Assembly: GCF_004000255.1 (NCBI RefSeq) | Contig: NZ_RCIQ01000018.1 | Location: 16,301 to 80,300, forward strand | DNA from: Nioella ostreopsis | Lineage (GTDB): Bacteria > Pseudomonadota > Alphaproteobacteria > Rhodobacterales > Rhodobacteraceae | Direction: 5' to 3' | Length of the DNA stretch: 64,000 nucleotides | Notes under the pieces: generated by a model | What the model saw: the letters and a program-made list of their open reading frames with translations, nothing else | Database searches by the model: none | What the model was told of the DNA's origin: nothing | In this document: positions 1 to 7,773 of the stretch, in pieces | Numbering within the stretch: position 1 is the stretch's first letter | How the letters are laid out: each line of letters opens with the position of its first letter | Translations under genes and position numbers: made by a program

Positions 1-1188
1 GTGGCCGTGGTGGGTGGTGGGTTCACGGGGCTCTCCGCCGCCTGGCATCTGGCAATGCGCGGCTATGATGTTGTGCTGCTGGAGGCGTCCCGCGTGGGGT
101 CCGGCGCGTCCGGGCGCAATGGCGGGCAGGTCGGACAGGGTCAGCGGCTGGAGCAGGATGAGCTGGAGGCCATGGTGGGGCGCGAGAGCGCCCGCGCGCT
201 GTGGGATATCGCCAACCAGTCCGTCGATCTGGTGCGCGAAATCGCGAGCCGCGACGAGATCCATGCCGACTTCCATCCCGGCGTGATCCATGCCGCGCAC
301 CGGGCGCGTTATGTGCCCGATTACGTGGCCTACGCGGAAAAGCTGCAAAACGAATATGGCTATGACCAGATCCGCGCGCTGGATCGGGAGGCGTTGCGGG
401 GGCTGGTCAATTCCCCGGCCTATCACGGCGGCACCATCGACATGGGCGCGGGCCATATCGACCCGCTGGAACTGGCACTTGGCCTAGCCCGGCTGGCCAG
501 CGGCGCGGGGGCGCGGATCTTCGAGATGTCGAAGGTTGAGCGGCTGGAAGAGGGCAACCCTGCCCGGCTGGTGACAGATCAAGCACAGGTCACCGCGCGC
601 CACGTGGTGCTTGGCTGCAATGGCTATCTGGGCCATCTGGTGCCACAGGTCGCGGCGCGGGTCATGCCGATCAACAATTACGTGGTGGCGACGGAGCCGC
701 TTGGCCCCGAGCGGCAGGAAGAGATCATTCGCGGCAATCACGCGGTGGCGGACAGCAAGTTCGTGGTGAACTATTTCCGCTTTTCCGACGATCACAGGCT
801 GCTCTTTGGCGGCACCGAAAGCTATCGCTACCGCTTCCCCCGCGATATCAAGGGCGCGGTGCGACAGCCGCTGGAGGAGATCTTTCCGCAGCTCAAGGGC
901 GTCGCGATCACCCATGGCTGGGGCGGCACGCTTGGCATCACCATGAACCGGATGCCGCATTTCGAGCGGGTCGCGGGCAATGTGCTGAGCCTGTCGGGCT
1001 ATTCCGGCCACGGGGTCGCGATGGCGACGCTGGCCGGTCAGATCGCCGCCGAGGCAATTGCAGGGCAGGCCGAACGGTTTGATGTGATGGCATCGGTTCC
1101 GACACCACGCTTTCCCGGTGGGGTGGCGATGCGCTGGCCGCTTCTGGTGCTGGCGATGCTGTGGTTTTCCCTGCGCGACAAGCTGTAG
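1..1188 (+). CDS. FAD-dependent oxidoreductase, gamma-glutamylputrescine oxidase-like (5' partial)
   Basis: DAO-family flavoprotein. The Rossmann motif VVGGGFTGLSAA is at the very start, followed by GSGASGRNGGQVG, typical of PuuB-like oxidases that oxidise gamma-glutamylputrescine or related amines. The C-terminal FAD contact reads LSGYSGHGVAMATLAGQ. Family members normally carry about 30-40 residues before the Rossmann motif, so the GTG at base 1 is probably internal and the gene begins outside the window. The C-terminus ends in a hydrophobic stretch (WPLLVLAMLWFSL). The substrate cannot be fixed from sequence; other D-amino-acid or glycine oxidases are possible. Confidence 0.8.
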   Translation: MAVVGGGFTGLSAAWHLAMRGYDVVLLEASRVGSGASGRNGGQVGQGQRLEQDELEAMVGRESARALWDIANQSVDLVREIASRDEIHADFHPGVIHAAHRARYVPDYVAYAEKLQNEYGYDQIRALDREALRGLVNSPAYHGGTIDMGAGHIDPLELALGLARLASGAGARIFEMSKVERLEEGNPARLVTDQAQVTARHVVLGCNGYLGHLVPQVAARVMPINNYVVATEPLGPERQEEIIRGNHAVADSKFVVNYFRFSDDHRLLFGGTESYRYRFPRDIKGAVRQPLEEIFPQLKGVAITHGWGGTLGITMNRMPHFERVAGNVLSLSGYSGHGVAMATLAGQIAAEAIAGQAERFDVMASVPTPRFPGGVAMRWPLLVLAMLWFSLRDKL

Positions 1189-1216
1189 GTGGGAACGCTC
1201 TTGCAAGAGCGTTCAT

Positions 1217-1278
1217 GGGGGCGCTGCCCCCGTCGCCTGACGGCGACTCCCCCGAGGTATTTGTCACCAAGATGAAAG
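1217..1278 (-). repeat. Intergenic repeat family A, copy 1 (long form)
   Basis: Read on the minus strand this is CTTTCATCTTGG, an A-rich gap, ATACCTCGGGGGAGTCGCC, a short loop, GGCGACGGGGGC and a final GC-rich hairpin. It matches the copy at 18618-18680 nearly base for base. It lies just after the oxidoreductase stop and before the first cytochrome gene. Confidence 0.75.
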
Positions 1279-1355
1279 AGGAAAAAGGTTGCCTGAACGC
1301 GGGCTGCTTGGCATTGTCAATCGAAAGCCGCGCAGCCGAGGGAGGCCCCGGTCCG

Positions 1356-1682
1356 ATGGTCAGCCGTTCGATACCCGCCGCCATGGCCCTTGTGGCCCTG
1401 ACTGCCTGCCAGCAACACGCGCCGGATGCGGGGACGGGCGCAATGTTCTACCGGGCAACCTGCGCAACCTGTCATGAGCCGGGCAGCAGCCCACAAGCGC
1501 CCGACCTGACGGAGCTGGCAGCGAGGAACGGCGGGCGGTTTCCGATGGCCCGCGTGACCCGGATCATCGACGGTCGTTCGGATCTGCGTGCCCATGGATC
1601 GCCCATGCCGGTCTGGGGCGCGATCCTGACAGGCCCGGAGGTTCGGGATCTTGCGGCCTATCTGGCCGCTATTCAACAATAG
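1356..1682 (+). CDS. Mono-heme c-type cytochrome lipoprotein
   Basis: 108-residue secreted cytochrome. A short hydrophobic N-terminus ends in a lipobox-like LTAC, followed by one heme site CATCH near residue 40 and a probable Met axial ligand in HGSPMPVWG. The ATG at 1356 is chosen because a GAGGGAGG ribosome-binding site precedes it; the upstream in-frame region runs through a repeat. It is a close paralog of the next gene, sharing IIDGR.D.RAHGSPMPVWG and the ending YLA.IQQ. Probably a periplasmic, membrane-tethered electron carrier; its partner is not evident here. Confidence 0.8.
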   Translation: MVSRSIPAAMALVALTACQQHAPDAGTGAMFYRATCATCHEPGSSPQAPDLTELAARNGGRFPMARVTRIIDGRSDLRAHGSPMPVWGAILTGPEVRDLAAYLAAIQQ

Positions 1683-1796
1683 GCCGGCGTGGTCGAGCTG
1701 AAGGTGCGGTTTGGGTGACGGTGAAAGATCGTTGTCGTGCAACAAGGGAATTGCCACCGTCACTTTCATCGGACCCGATATGGAGGAGGCAGGAGA

Positions 1797-2135
1797 ATGA
1801 TTGCCAGAGGAAAAACAATCCTACCCATTCTGATGAGTGTCATTGCGACCGCCGGGTGCCAGAGCCCTGCAGAAGCTCCATCCGGCCCCGAACAGGTGTA
1901 TCGCGACGCCTGTCTTCTGTGCCATGCGGGGTCCGGGCCCGGGGCTTCTGCGCCCGATTTGACCACGCTGTCCGCCGTCAATGGCGGCAGTTTTCCGATG
2001 GAGGAGGTGATTGCAATCATCGACGGGCGGCAGGATGTGCGGGCCCATGGATCGCCCATGCCGGTCTGGGGGACGCGTCATTCGGCCGAGGAGCTGCAGG
2101 CCCTCGCCGGCTATCTGGCGACGATCCAGCAATAG
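1797..2135 (+). CDS. Mono-heme c-type cytochrome lipoprotein (paralog)
   Basis: 112 residues. Signal sequence with lipobox-like TAGC, heme-binding CLLCH, and the same HGSPMPVWG methionine loop as the preceding gene. The start at ATG 1797 has a GGAG[11 protein letters not shown]hine-Dalgarno region. The two genes are separated by 114 bases and look like a tandem duplication that has since diverged in the N-terminal half. Role inferred as periplasmic electron transfer. Confidence 0.8.
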   Translation: MIARGKTILPILMSVIATAGCQSPAEAPSGPEQVYRDACLLCHAGSGPGASAPDLTTLSAVNGGSFPMEEVIAIIDGRQDVRAHGSPMPVWGTRHSAEELQALAGYLATIQQ

Positions 2136-2138
2136 AGA

Positions 2139-2168
2139 AACCCCGGAGGCGGGACATCCTCCGGGGTT
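2139..2168 (+). terminator. Stem-loop terminator-like hairpin
   Basis: Perfect 11-bp stem AACCCCGGAGG / CCTCCGGGGTT with an 8-base loop, four bases after the cytochrome stop and between two convergent genes. There is no U-tract, so it may be bidirectional or simply protect the 3' end. Confidence 0.55.
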
Positions 2169-2228
2169 CCGGCGCGAAGAAGCGGGGGGACAGGCTGCTC
2201 GTAGGCTCCGCGCCGTGTTCGCGGGGCC

Positions 2229-4337
2229 TCAGTCGGCGTCGAGGCTTTCGGCAAGGCGCATCAGCTGCACCGCTTCGAACCGGTAGCCAAACTCATCCTC
2301 GCCGCGATTGGCATTGGCGAGCGCAATGGCATCCGCATAGGTCCAGTCGCCGAGGAAGTCCGAGCCGCGCAGCAGCTGGCCGAAGCCTGCGATGGCGGCG
2401 GCGAAGGCAGCTTCCGGGTCCGGGCTGTCGGTCATCTCGATGGGGAATTCGATCAGCTCGCTTTCTTCCGCGCCCGGTTCCTTCCAGCGCAGGCGCAGGA
2501 AGCCCAATTCGTCGGAATGGTCGGCGGCTTCGGCCTCTGGCGTGTCGCTGGCGTAGCGCAGCGGATCGGTCAGGCGGGCGGGGCTGCCGACGGGGGTGAC
2601 CTCATAGAGCGCCGTGACGGAATGGCCCGCGCCAAGCTCGCCTGCGTCCACGTCGTCATTGTTGAAATCCTCGCGCGCCAGCGCGCGGGTTTCGTAGCCG
2701 ATGAGCCGGTACTCGGCGATCACGGCGGGGTTGAATTCCACCTGGATCTTGACGTCATCGGCAATCGGGAAGAGCGCACCGGCCAGTTGGTCGACCAGCA
2801 CCCGGCGGGCCTCGCTCAGCGTGTCGATATAGGCGGCCGTGCCGTTGCCGTTCTGGGCCAGCGCCTGCATCGTGTCGTCCTGCAGGTTGCCGCGTCCGAA
2901 GCCGAGGACGGAGAGATAGGTGCCGCTGTCGCGCTGGTCGGCGATGAAGTCGGTCAGCTCATCGGGGTTGGAGATGCCGACATTGAAATCACCGTCAGTG
3001 GCCAGCAGGACGCGGCTGACCTCACCCTCCTCCGACATCTCGGAGGCCAGGCGGTAGGCCTCGCGCAGCCCGCCCGCGCCGTTGGTGGAGCCACCGGCCT
3101 GAAGACGGGTGAGCGCCGTCTCAATCGCGTCGCGGTCGCTGGCAGGCGTCGGGTCGAGCGCCACGCCCGCAGAGCCCGCATAGGTCACGATGGCGACCTC
3201 GTCCTCGGGGTCCAGCCGGTCCAGCATCAGGCGGAAGGACTGGATCAGAAGTGGCAGCTTCGACGGGTCGTTCATGGAGCCGGAGGTGTCGATCAGGAAG
3301 ACGAGGTTCAGGGCCGGGCGATCCTCGATGGCAGGCAGGTCGCCCTGCAAGCCGATGCGCACCAGCCGGGTATCGGGGTTCCACGGGGTCTCGAACACGT
3401 TCACCGTGGGGCGGAACGGGCTGATGTCGTCGGCATCGGGGGCGGCGTAATCATAGGGGAAATAGTTGATCATCTCCTCGATGCGCACGGCGTCGGGGTT
3501 GGGCATCTGGCCACGGTTGAGCGAGGACCGCAGGAGCGACCAGGAGGCCGTGTCGACGTCGATCGAGAAGGTCGAGACCGGGTCATCGGCCACGACGCGC
3601 AGCGGGTTGTCGTCGTCGTTGGCGTATTCCTCGGTATCGGCCGGAGGCGGGGCAACGATATCGGGCGAGGCGACAATGCCACCGACATACCCCGGCGTTG
3701 CGCCGCGTGAATTCAGAACGGCGCTGTTGCCATAGCCCTGCTGCTGGACGGCCCCGCCCGCTGCATTACCGCTGGAATGCAAGGAGAAGAGCCCGTCGGT
3801 CGGGGCGGGTGACGGCGGGGCCATGGGCTCGGCCAGGATCACCGGTGCGATTTCGACCCGCTCGGCATCCCGCAGGACGACGGGTGTGTCCTCTTCCGGT
3901 GCGTCTTCTTCCGCGGTCTCGCTCACGGCGAGATCCCCGTCCTGGGTGGCCCCGGTGTCCTGTGCCTGTTCGCGGTCCACGCCCAGAACAACCTCCGGCT
4001 CCACGATCACGGGGCCGCTGTCTGCGGGCGGGCGCAGCAGGTTCTGCCCCTGCGGGCTGAGAAACAGGAAGCCAACGGCAACGATGGCGGTGGTGGCGGT
4101 CAATCCGCCAAGGGCAGTGCGGGAAATCAGCATGTCAAAAGCTCCTTTGAAAAAGCCCCCCGTTTGGGGACGATCAGAGCTTTGACGGGCCTCGGTCCGC
4201 GATCCTTGGGCCGTTTGGAAATTTTTTTTCGCCAGGGCCAGATTTTCGGCCCGGCGTGCGGGATCGGCGGCCGGGGTGGCCGCTGTCATGGCCGACCTCA
4301 GGTCGTCCAGATCGAAGTCATCCTTGCGGGGGGTCAT
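2229..4337 (-). CDS. Membrane-anchored von Willebrand factor A domain protein (YfbK-like)
   Basis: 702 residues. An N-terminal cytoplasmic segment of about 65 residues is followed by one membrane span (about 70-90), a Pro/Glu-rich linker, a vWA N-terminal domain containing FSIDVDTASWS, a vWA domain with MIDAS motif DTSGSM at residues 350-355, and a C-terminal DUF3520-like domain. The ATG at 4337 overlaps the TGA of the upstream sigma gene (ATGA) and has an AGGAGG site, so the two are translationally coupled. In ECF sigma operons this position often holds the anti-sigma factor. The N-terminal segment could serve that role, but no recognised anti-sigma zinc motif is present. Confidence 0.8.
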   Translation of the reverse strand: MTPRKDDFDLDDLRSAMTAATPAADPARRAENLALAKKNFQTAQGSRTEARQSSDRPQTGGFFKGAFDMLISRTALGGLTATTAIVAVGFLFLSPQGQNLLRPPADSGPVIVEPEVVLGVDREQAQDTGATQDGDLAVSETAEEDAPEEDTPVVLRDAERVEIAPVILAEPMAPPSPAPTDGLFSLHSSGNAAGGAVQQQGYGNSAVLNSRGATPGYVGGIVASPDIVAPPPADTEEYANDDDNPLRVVADDPVSTFSIDVDTASWSLLRSSLNRGQMPNPDAVRIEEMINYFPYDYAAPDADDISPFRPTVNVFETPWNPDTRLVRIGLQGDLPAIEDRPALNLVFLIDTSGSMNDPSKLPLLIQSFRLMLDRLDPEDEVAIVTYAGSAGVALDPTPASDRDAIETALTRLQAGGSTNGAGGLREAYRLASEMSEEGEVSRVLLATDGDFNVGISNPDELTDFIADQRDSGTYLSVLGFGRGNLQDDTMQALAQNGNGTAAYIDTLSEARRVLVDQLAGALFPIADDVKIQVEFNPAVIAEYRLIGYETRALAREDFNNDDVDAGELGAGHSVTALYEVTPVGSPARLTDPLRYASDTPEAEAADHSDELGFLRLRWKEPGAEESELIEFPIEMTDSPDPEAAFAAAIAGFGQLLRGSDFLGDWTYADAIALANANRGEDEFGYRFEAVQLMRLAESLDAD

Positions 4338-4876
4338 GTCGACTCCTCCTCGTTTCGAATTCGGGCGAGCGCCTTCTTGGCCTCGGATATGCGCCAGCTG
4401 ATCGTGCCTTCGGAGACACCCAGGATCTCGGCCACCTCGGCATGGGTCAGGTCGTCGAGCACCAGCGCCAGCGTGTCGCGCAACGTGTCCGAGAGCTGCG
4501 CCATGGCGCGGTAGAGCCACGCCACCTGTTCGCTCTCTTCAGCGGCAGCCTTGCGGCGGTTCACTTCCCAATCGCCCCAGCCTTGGGCGGCGCGGGCATG
4601 GGCGGCAGCGCGGCGGCGGCGGTCGGTCGCGGCGTTGACGGCCACCCGGTAGAGCCATGTCGTCACCTGCGCCTGCCCCCGGTAGCTGGCGAGCTTTCCG
4701 GGCAGCACGGCGCAGATATCCTGCGTCAGATCCTCGGCCTCGGCCCGCGATCCAGTCAGTCTGAAGCAGAGCGCGAACAGCCGGTCATAGTTGCGCGACA
4801 GCAGCGCTTCGAACGCTGCTTCGTCGCCACCGGCGGCCGCAAGGGCCAGATCCTGATCCGTTACACTCATGCGCAT
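4334..4876 (-). CDS. ECF-type RNA polymerase sigma factor
   Basis: 180 residues. Region 2 reads YDRLFALCFRLTGSRAEAEDLTQDI and region 4 reads TLALVLDDLTHAEVAEILGVSEGTIS, followed by a basic helix, giving the usual ECF layout. Starts are possible at 4876 (MRMSV) or 4870; AAGGAAAG lies just upstream. It is coupled by a 4-base overlap to the vWA protein gene, so that protein is the probable membrane partner. The function of the regulon is not visible here. Confidence 0.85.
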   Translation of the reverse strand: MRMSVTDQDLALAAAGGDEAAFEALLSRNYDRLFALCFRLTGSRAEAEDLTQDICAVLPGKLASYRGQAQVTTWLYRVAVNAATDRRRRAAAHARAAQGWGDWEVNRRKAAAEESEQVAWLYRAMAQLSDTLRDTLALVLDDLTHAEVAEILGVSEGTISWRISEAKKALARIRNEEEST

Positions 4877-5092
4877 GTCTTTCCTTGGACGCAGCCTAAG
4901 CCGCGTTCCTTGGGAGGAAAGTGAAATTTTCTTTTGAGCAGGCGCGCGCTTTTTCAGCACTGCCTTTCGAGGCCCGAAAACCGCGATTTCAAGAAATCGA
5001 AATGAACGTCCTAAAATACTAATTTCATTGACGAAAACCGGATTCACCCGCATTCAGAGAGGGTAATTCAGCTTTGTGCAGGAGCGCAGCAC

Positions 5093-6361
5093 ATGGGGAT
5101 TTCCTATATCAAGCAGGCCGCCGCGCCCGATCTTCAGGACAACCGGGACCTGTCCGATCAGGTCGCCCTGATGCTGCGGGTGATCGAGACCGAAGGCGAA
5201 CCCGCAGTCCGCCGCATGGCAGCGCAATTCGACAAGTGGGAGGGCGATATCCTGCTATCGGACGAAGACCGCGCCCGCGCCATCGCCCGCGTGCCCGACG
5301 CGGTCAAAGAGGACATCCGCTATGCCCATGACAATATCCGCCGCTTTGCAGAAGCACAGCGCGCCTCGGTCACGGATTGCGAGATCGAACTGGCGCCGGG
5401 GCTGGTGGCGGGGCAGAAGCTGATCCCGGTCTCGGCGGCGGGATGCTACGTACCGGGCGGGCGCTATGCGCATGTGGCATCGGCCCTGATGACGATCACT
5501 ACGGCGAAGGTCGCGGGCGTGCCGCATATCACCGCGACCTCACCGGCCAAGCCCGGTCAGGGCATCCCCGATGCCATTGTCTTCACCATGGACCTCGCGG
5601 GCGCCGACGCAATCCTGGCGCTTGGCGGGGTACAGGCGGTGGCGGCCATGGCGCATGGACATTTCGGCCTGCCGGGGGCGGATATTCTGGTGGGGCCGGG
5701 CAATCAGTATGTGGCCGAGGCGAAGAGGCAGCTTTTCGGCCCCATCGGCATCGACATGGTGGCGGGGCCGACCGACAGCATGGTCATCGCCGATACCAAG
5801 GCCAATCCCGAGACCGTGGCCTGGGATCTGGTTGGTCAGGCAGAGCATGGCTATAACTCACCCGTGTGGCTGGTGACGAATGACGCGACGCTGGCGCAGA
5901 GCGTGCTGGCGATGGTGCCGGGCCTGATCGAGACGCTGCCCGAGCCCAATGCGGAAAACGCAAGGCAGGCCTGGGCGCGCCATGGCGAGATCATCCTGTG
6001 CGACAGTTTCGAGGAGATGGCGCGGGTGGCCGACGACTATGCGCCCGAGCATCTGCATGTGCAGGCCGAGGGGCTGGATTGGTGGCTCAATCGGCTGCGG
6101 GTCTATGGCTCGCTGTTTCTGGGGGCAGAAACCACCGTGGCCTTTGGCGACAAATGCGCAGGGCCAAATCACGTGCTGCCCACATCGGGCGCAGCACGGT
6201 ACACGGGCGGGCTGTCCGTCCACAAGTTCCTGAAAACCGTGACCTGGCAGCGGGCCACCGAGGAAGGCGCAAGGCCGGTCGCGGAAGCGGCGGCGCGGAT
6301 TTCCAGGCTGGAAGGCATGGAAGGCCATGCGCGGACGGCGGATATTCGGCTCAGGGGGTAG
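5093..6361 (+). CDS. Histidinol dehydrogenase-family oxidoreductase (HisD/HpsN-like)
   Basis: 422 residues with the full HisD fold. Putative zinc ligands are Q249 and H252 (GQAEHG), D353 (FGDKCAGPNHVLPT) and H412 (EGHARTADIR); the catalytic pair is E319-H320 in PEHLHV. It stands alone, with no other histidine genes nearby. The region around VHKFLKTVTWQ differs from canonical biosynthetic HisD and recalls paralogs such as sulfopropanediol dehydrogenase HpsN. It is therefore probably an NAD-dependent alcohol-to-acid dehydrogenase for another substrate. The start has an AGGAGC site. Confidence 0.8.
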   Translation: MGISYIKQAAAPDLQDNRDLSDQVALMLRVIETEGEPAVRRMAAQFDKWEGDILLSDEDRARAIARVPDAVKEDIRYAHDNIRRFAEAQRASVTDCEIELAPGLVAGQKLIPVSAAGCYVPGGRYAHVASALMTITTAKVAGVPHITATSPAKPGQGIPDAIVFTMDLAGADAILALGGVQAVAAMAHGHFGLPGADILVGPGNQYVAEAKRQLFGPIGIDMVAGPTDSMVIADTKANPETVAWDLVGQAEHGYNSPVWLVTNDATLAQSVLAMVPGLIETLPEPNAENARQAWARHGEIILCDSFEEMARVADDYAPEHLHVQAEGLDWWLNRLRVYGSLFLGAETTVAFGDKCAGPNHVLPTSGAARYTGGLSVHKFLKTVTWQRATEEGARPVAEAAARISRLEGMEGHARTADIRLRG

Positions 6362-6395
6362 TTGGGAAGGTGGGCACACTGCCCACCCTACGATC

Positions 6396-7034
6396 TCAGA
6401 TCCGGAACAGGGGCTGCAACAGGCGCGGCATCAGCGTGCGGAACCGCAGGGGCGCGTCCGTTGCGGCCAGGCAGATGCAGGGCAGGCCCTCGCCCGCGAC
6501 GGGTGTGTGTTCCAGCTCTTCGTCCGCGACCTCCAGATCGCCGACGCCAAACGTGCCGGTTTCATCGGCGAAGCTGCCTTGCAGGACCAGGGTCATCTCG
6601 ATCCCGTTATGGCCATGATCGGGCACCGCGCGGCCCGGCGGGATATGCAGCAAGCGCAGGCTGCCGTCCGGTCCGTCCATGAGGATCGACTGGCGCACGC
6701 CCATGCCGAGGCTCTTCCAACGCGGTTCGCGGTTTTTCAAAGCCGCCATCACCGGACCGGGATAGATGCCCTTGCGCTTGGGCGCGGGGCGATCTTCGGG
6801 CGCGGGCCCGTCCAGCAGCGCCAGCACATCCGATTTCAGAGCGTCGGACAGATCGGCCCCGTCCCCCGCTTCCAGCACCGCACCGCCCGCAATCTCATGG
6901 GCCTGCATCCCGGCCCGGCAGGCCGCGCACATCGACACATGGGTGGCCACGACGGTCTCAAAAACCGGCGGCAGGGTACCGGCGGCATAGGCCGCAAGCA
7001 TCGGCTCGGGAATGTGATGGGTAATGTTACTCAT
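6396..7034 (-). CDS. chrR: ChrR-family cupin anti-sigma factor
   Basis: 212 residues. The N-terminal zinc anti-sigma domain has H6/H7, H32, C36 and C39, matching the H..HxxxCxxC ligand set of Rhodobacter ChrR. The C-terminal cupin keeps the second metal site (DHGHNGIEM, then DEELEH). In Rhodobacter sphaeroides ChrR holds RpoE inactive until singlet oxygen triggers its release and degradation. The ATG at 7034 overlaps the sigma-factor TGA, giving coupled synthesis. Confidence 0.92.
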   Translation of the reverse strand: MSNITHHIPEPMLAAYAAGTLPPVFETVVATHVSMCAACRAGMQAHEIAGGAVLEAGDGADLSDALKSDVLALLDGPAPEDRPAPKRKGIYPGPVMAALKNREPRWKSLGMGVRQSILMDGPDGSLRLLHIPPGRAVPDHGHNGIEMTLVLQGSFADETGTFGVGDLEVADEELEHTPVAGEGLPCICLAATDAPLRFRTLMPRLLQPLFRI

Positions 7035-7660
7035 GGCTCTCGCAGCTCTTTCAACTCGTGCCGCAACCGTTCCAACCCAAGCCGGATGCGGGATTTGATG
7101 GTGCCAAGTGGCAACCCTGTCTGTTCGCGGATTTCCTGATGTGTGAGATCGCCCAGATAGGCTTTCTCGATCATCGCGCGCTGATCTGGTTTTAGGCGGC
7201 CGAGCGCCTGTTTCAACTTTCCGGCTTCCTGTTCCATCGCCAGCACCTGCCCGGCATCCGGCTCGTGCTCGTCTTCGTGCTTCAACTCCTCGGGCATCGC
7301 GCGGCCCGTGCGGCGGATCGTGTCGATCTGGCGGTTGCGGGTGATCTGGTAGATCCAGCCCGAGACCTGCGCCCGTTCCGGATCGAACTGCGCGGCTTTG
7401 TGCCAGACCGTCAGCATCACATCCTGCACAATCTCTTCCGCCAGGGCCGCATCCATGCCGCCCCGCATGACGAACCCTTTCAGGCGCGGACCGTAGAAAT
7501 CGAACAGCCGCGCAAAGGCAGCCTTGTCGCGCGCATCGCGAACGGCCAGCATCCAAACGGTCTGGTCCGAAATCTCCTGCCCGTCGGTCACGGTTCGCTT
7601 TTCCCTTTTCACAAAACGGACCGGGCGCTGTGTCCGCGCCGCTGCCTCGTCCCGTGTCAT
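7031..7660 (-). CDS. rpoE: RpoE-type ECF sigma factor of the singlet-oxygen response
   Basis: About 209 residues. Region 2 includes FYGPRLKGFVMRGG and EEIVQDVMLTVWHKA; region 4 includes LTHQEIREQTGLPLGTIKSRIRLGLERLRHEL, very close to Rhodobacter RpoE. An upstream in-frame ATG at 7747 is rejected because the promoter at 7685-7712 would lie inside the gene. ATGs at 7678, 7672 and 7660 remain, and 7660 leaves room for a GGTGG site. It pairs with ChrR and probably transcribes both its own operon and the divergent lipid operon. Confidence 0.9.
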   Translation of the reverse strand: MTRDEAAARTQRPVRFVKREKRTVTDGQEISDQTVWMLAVRDARDKAAFARLFDFYGPRLKGFVMRGGMDAALAEEIVQDVMLTVWHKAAQFDPERAQVSGWIYQITRNRQIDTIRRTGRAMPEELKHEDEHEPDAGQVLAMEQEAGKLKQALGRLKPDQRAMIEKAYLGDLTHQEIREQTGLPLGTIKSRIRLGLERLRHELKELREP

Positions 7661-7684
7661 GTCCACCGTCATCAACATACGACT

Positions 7685-7712
7685 TCTACGCGGGGGCGCA
7701 AATTCTGGATCA
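7685..7712 (-). promoter_or_regulatory. Putative RpoE promoter for rpoE-chrR
   Basis: Minus strand: TGATCC (7712-7707), a 16-base spacer, then CGTAGA (7690-7685). It has the same architecture and spacing as the divergent plus-strand element, and fits autoregulation by an ECF11-type sigma factor. Confidence 0.75.
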
Positions 7713-7716
7713 TTAT

Positions 7717-7744
7717 TGATCCGATGTTTTTGCGGGCACGTATC
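7717..7744 (+). promoter_or_regulatory. Putative RpoE promoter for the lipid-modification operon
   Basis: TGATCC (7717-7722), a 16-base spacer, CGTATC (7739-7744), about 30 bases before the ATG at 7774. Its -35 forms a perfect inverted repeat with the opposing -35 (GGATCATTATTGATCC, 7707-7722). Confidence 0.75.
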
Positions 7745-7773
7745 CAAGGCAATCGACCTCAGCGGAGACTTCC

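Noticed and set aside
2517..3710. 397-codon plus-strand frame opposite the vWA gene
   Set aside because: Antisense shadow with low-complexity composition, contradicting a clear minus-strand gene.
7031..7747. Upstream ATG at 7747 as the start of rpoE
   Set aside because: It would place the TGATCC/CGTAGA promoter inside the gene and adds residues unlike other RpoE proteins.
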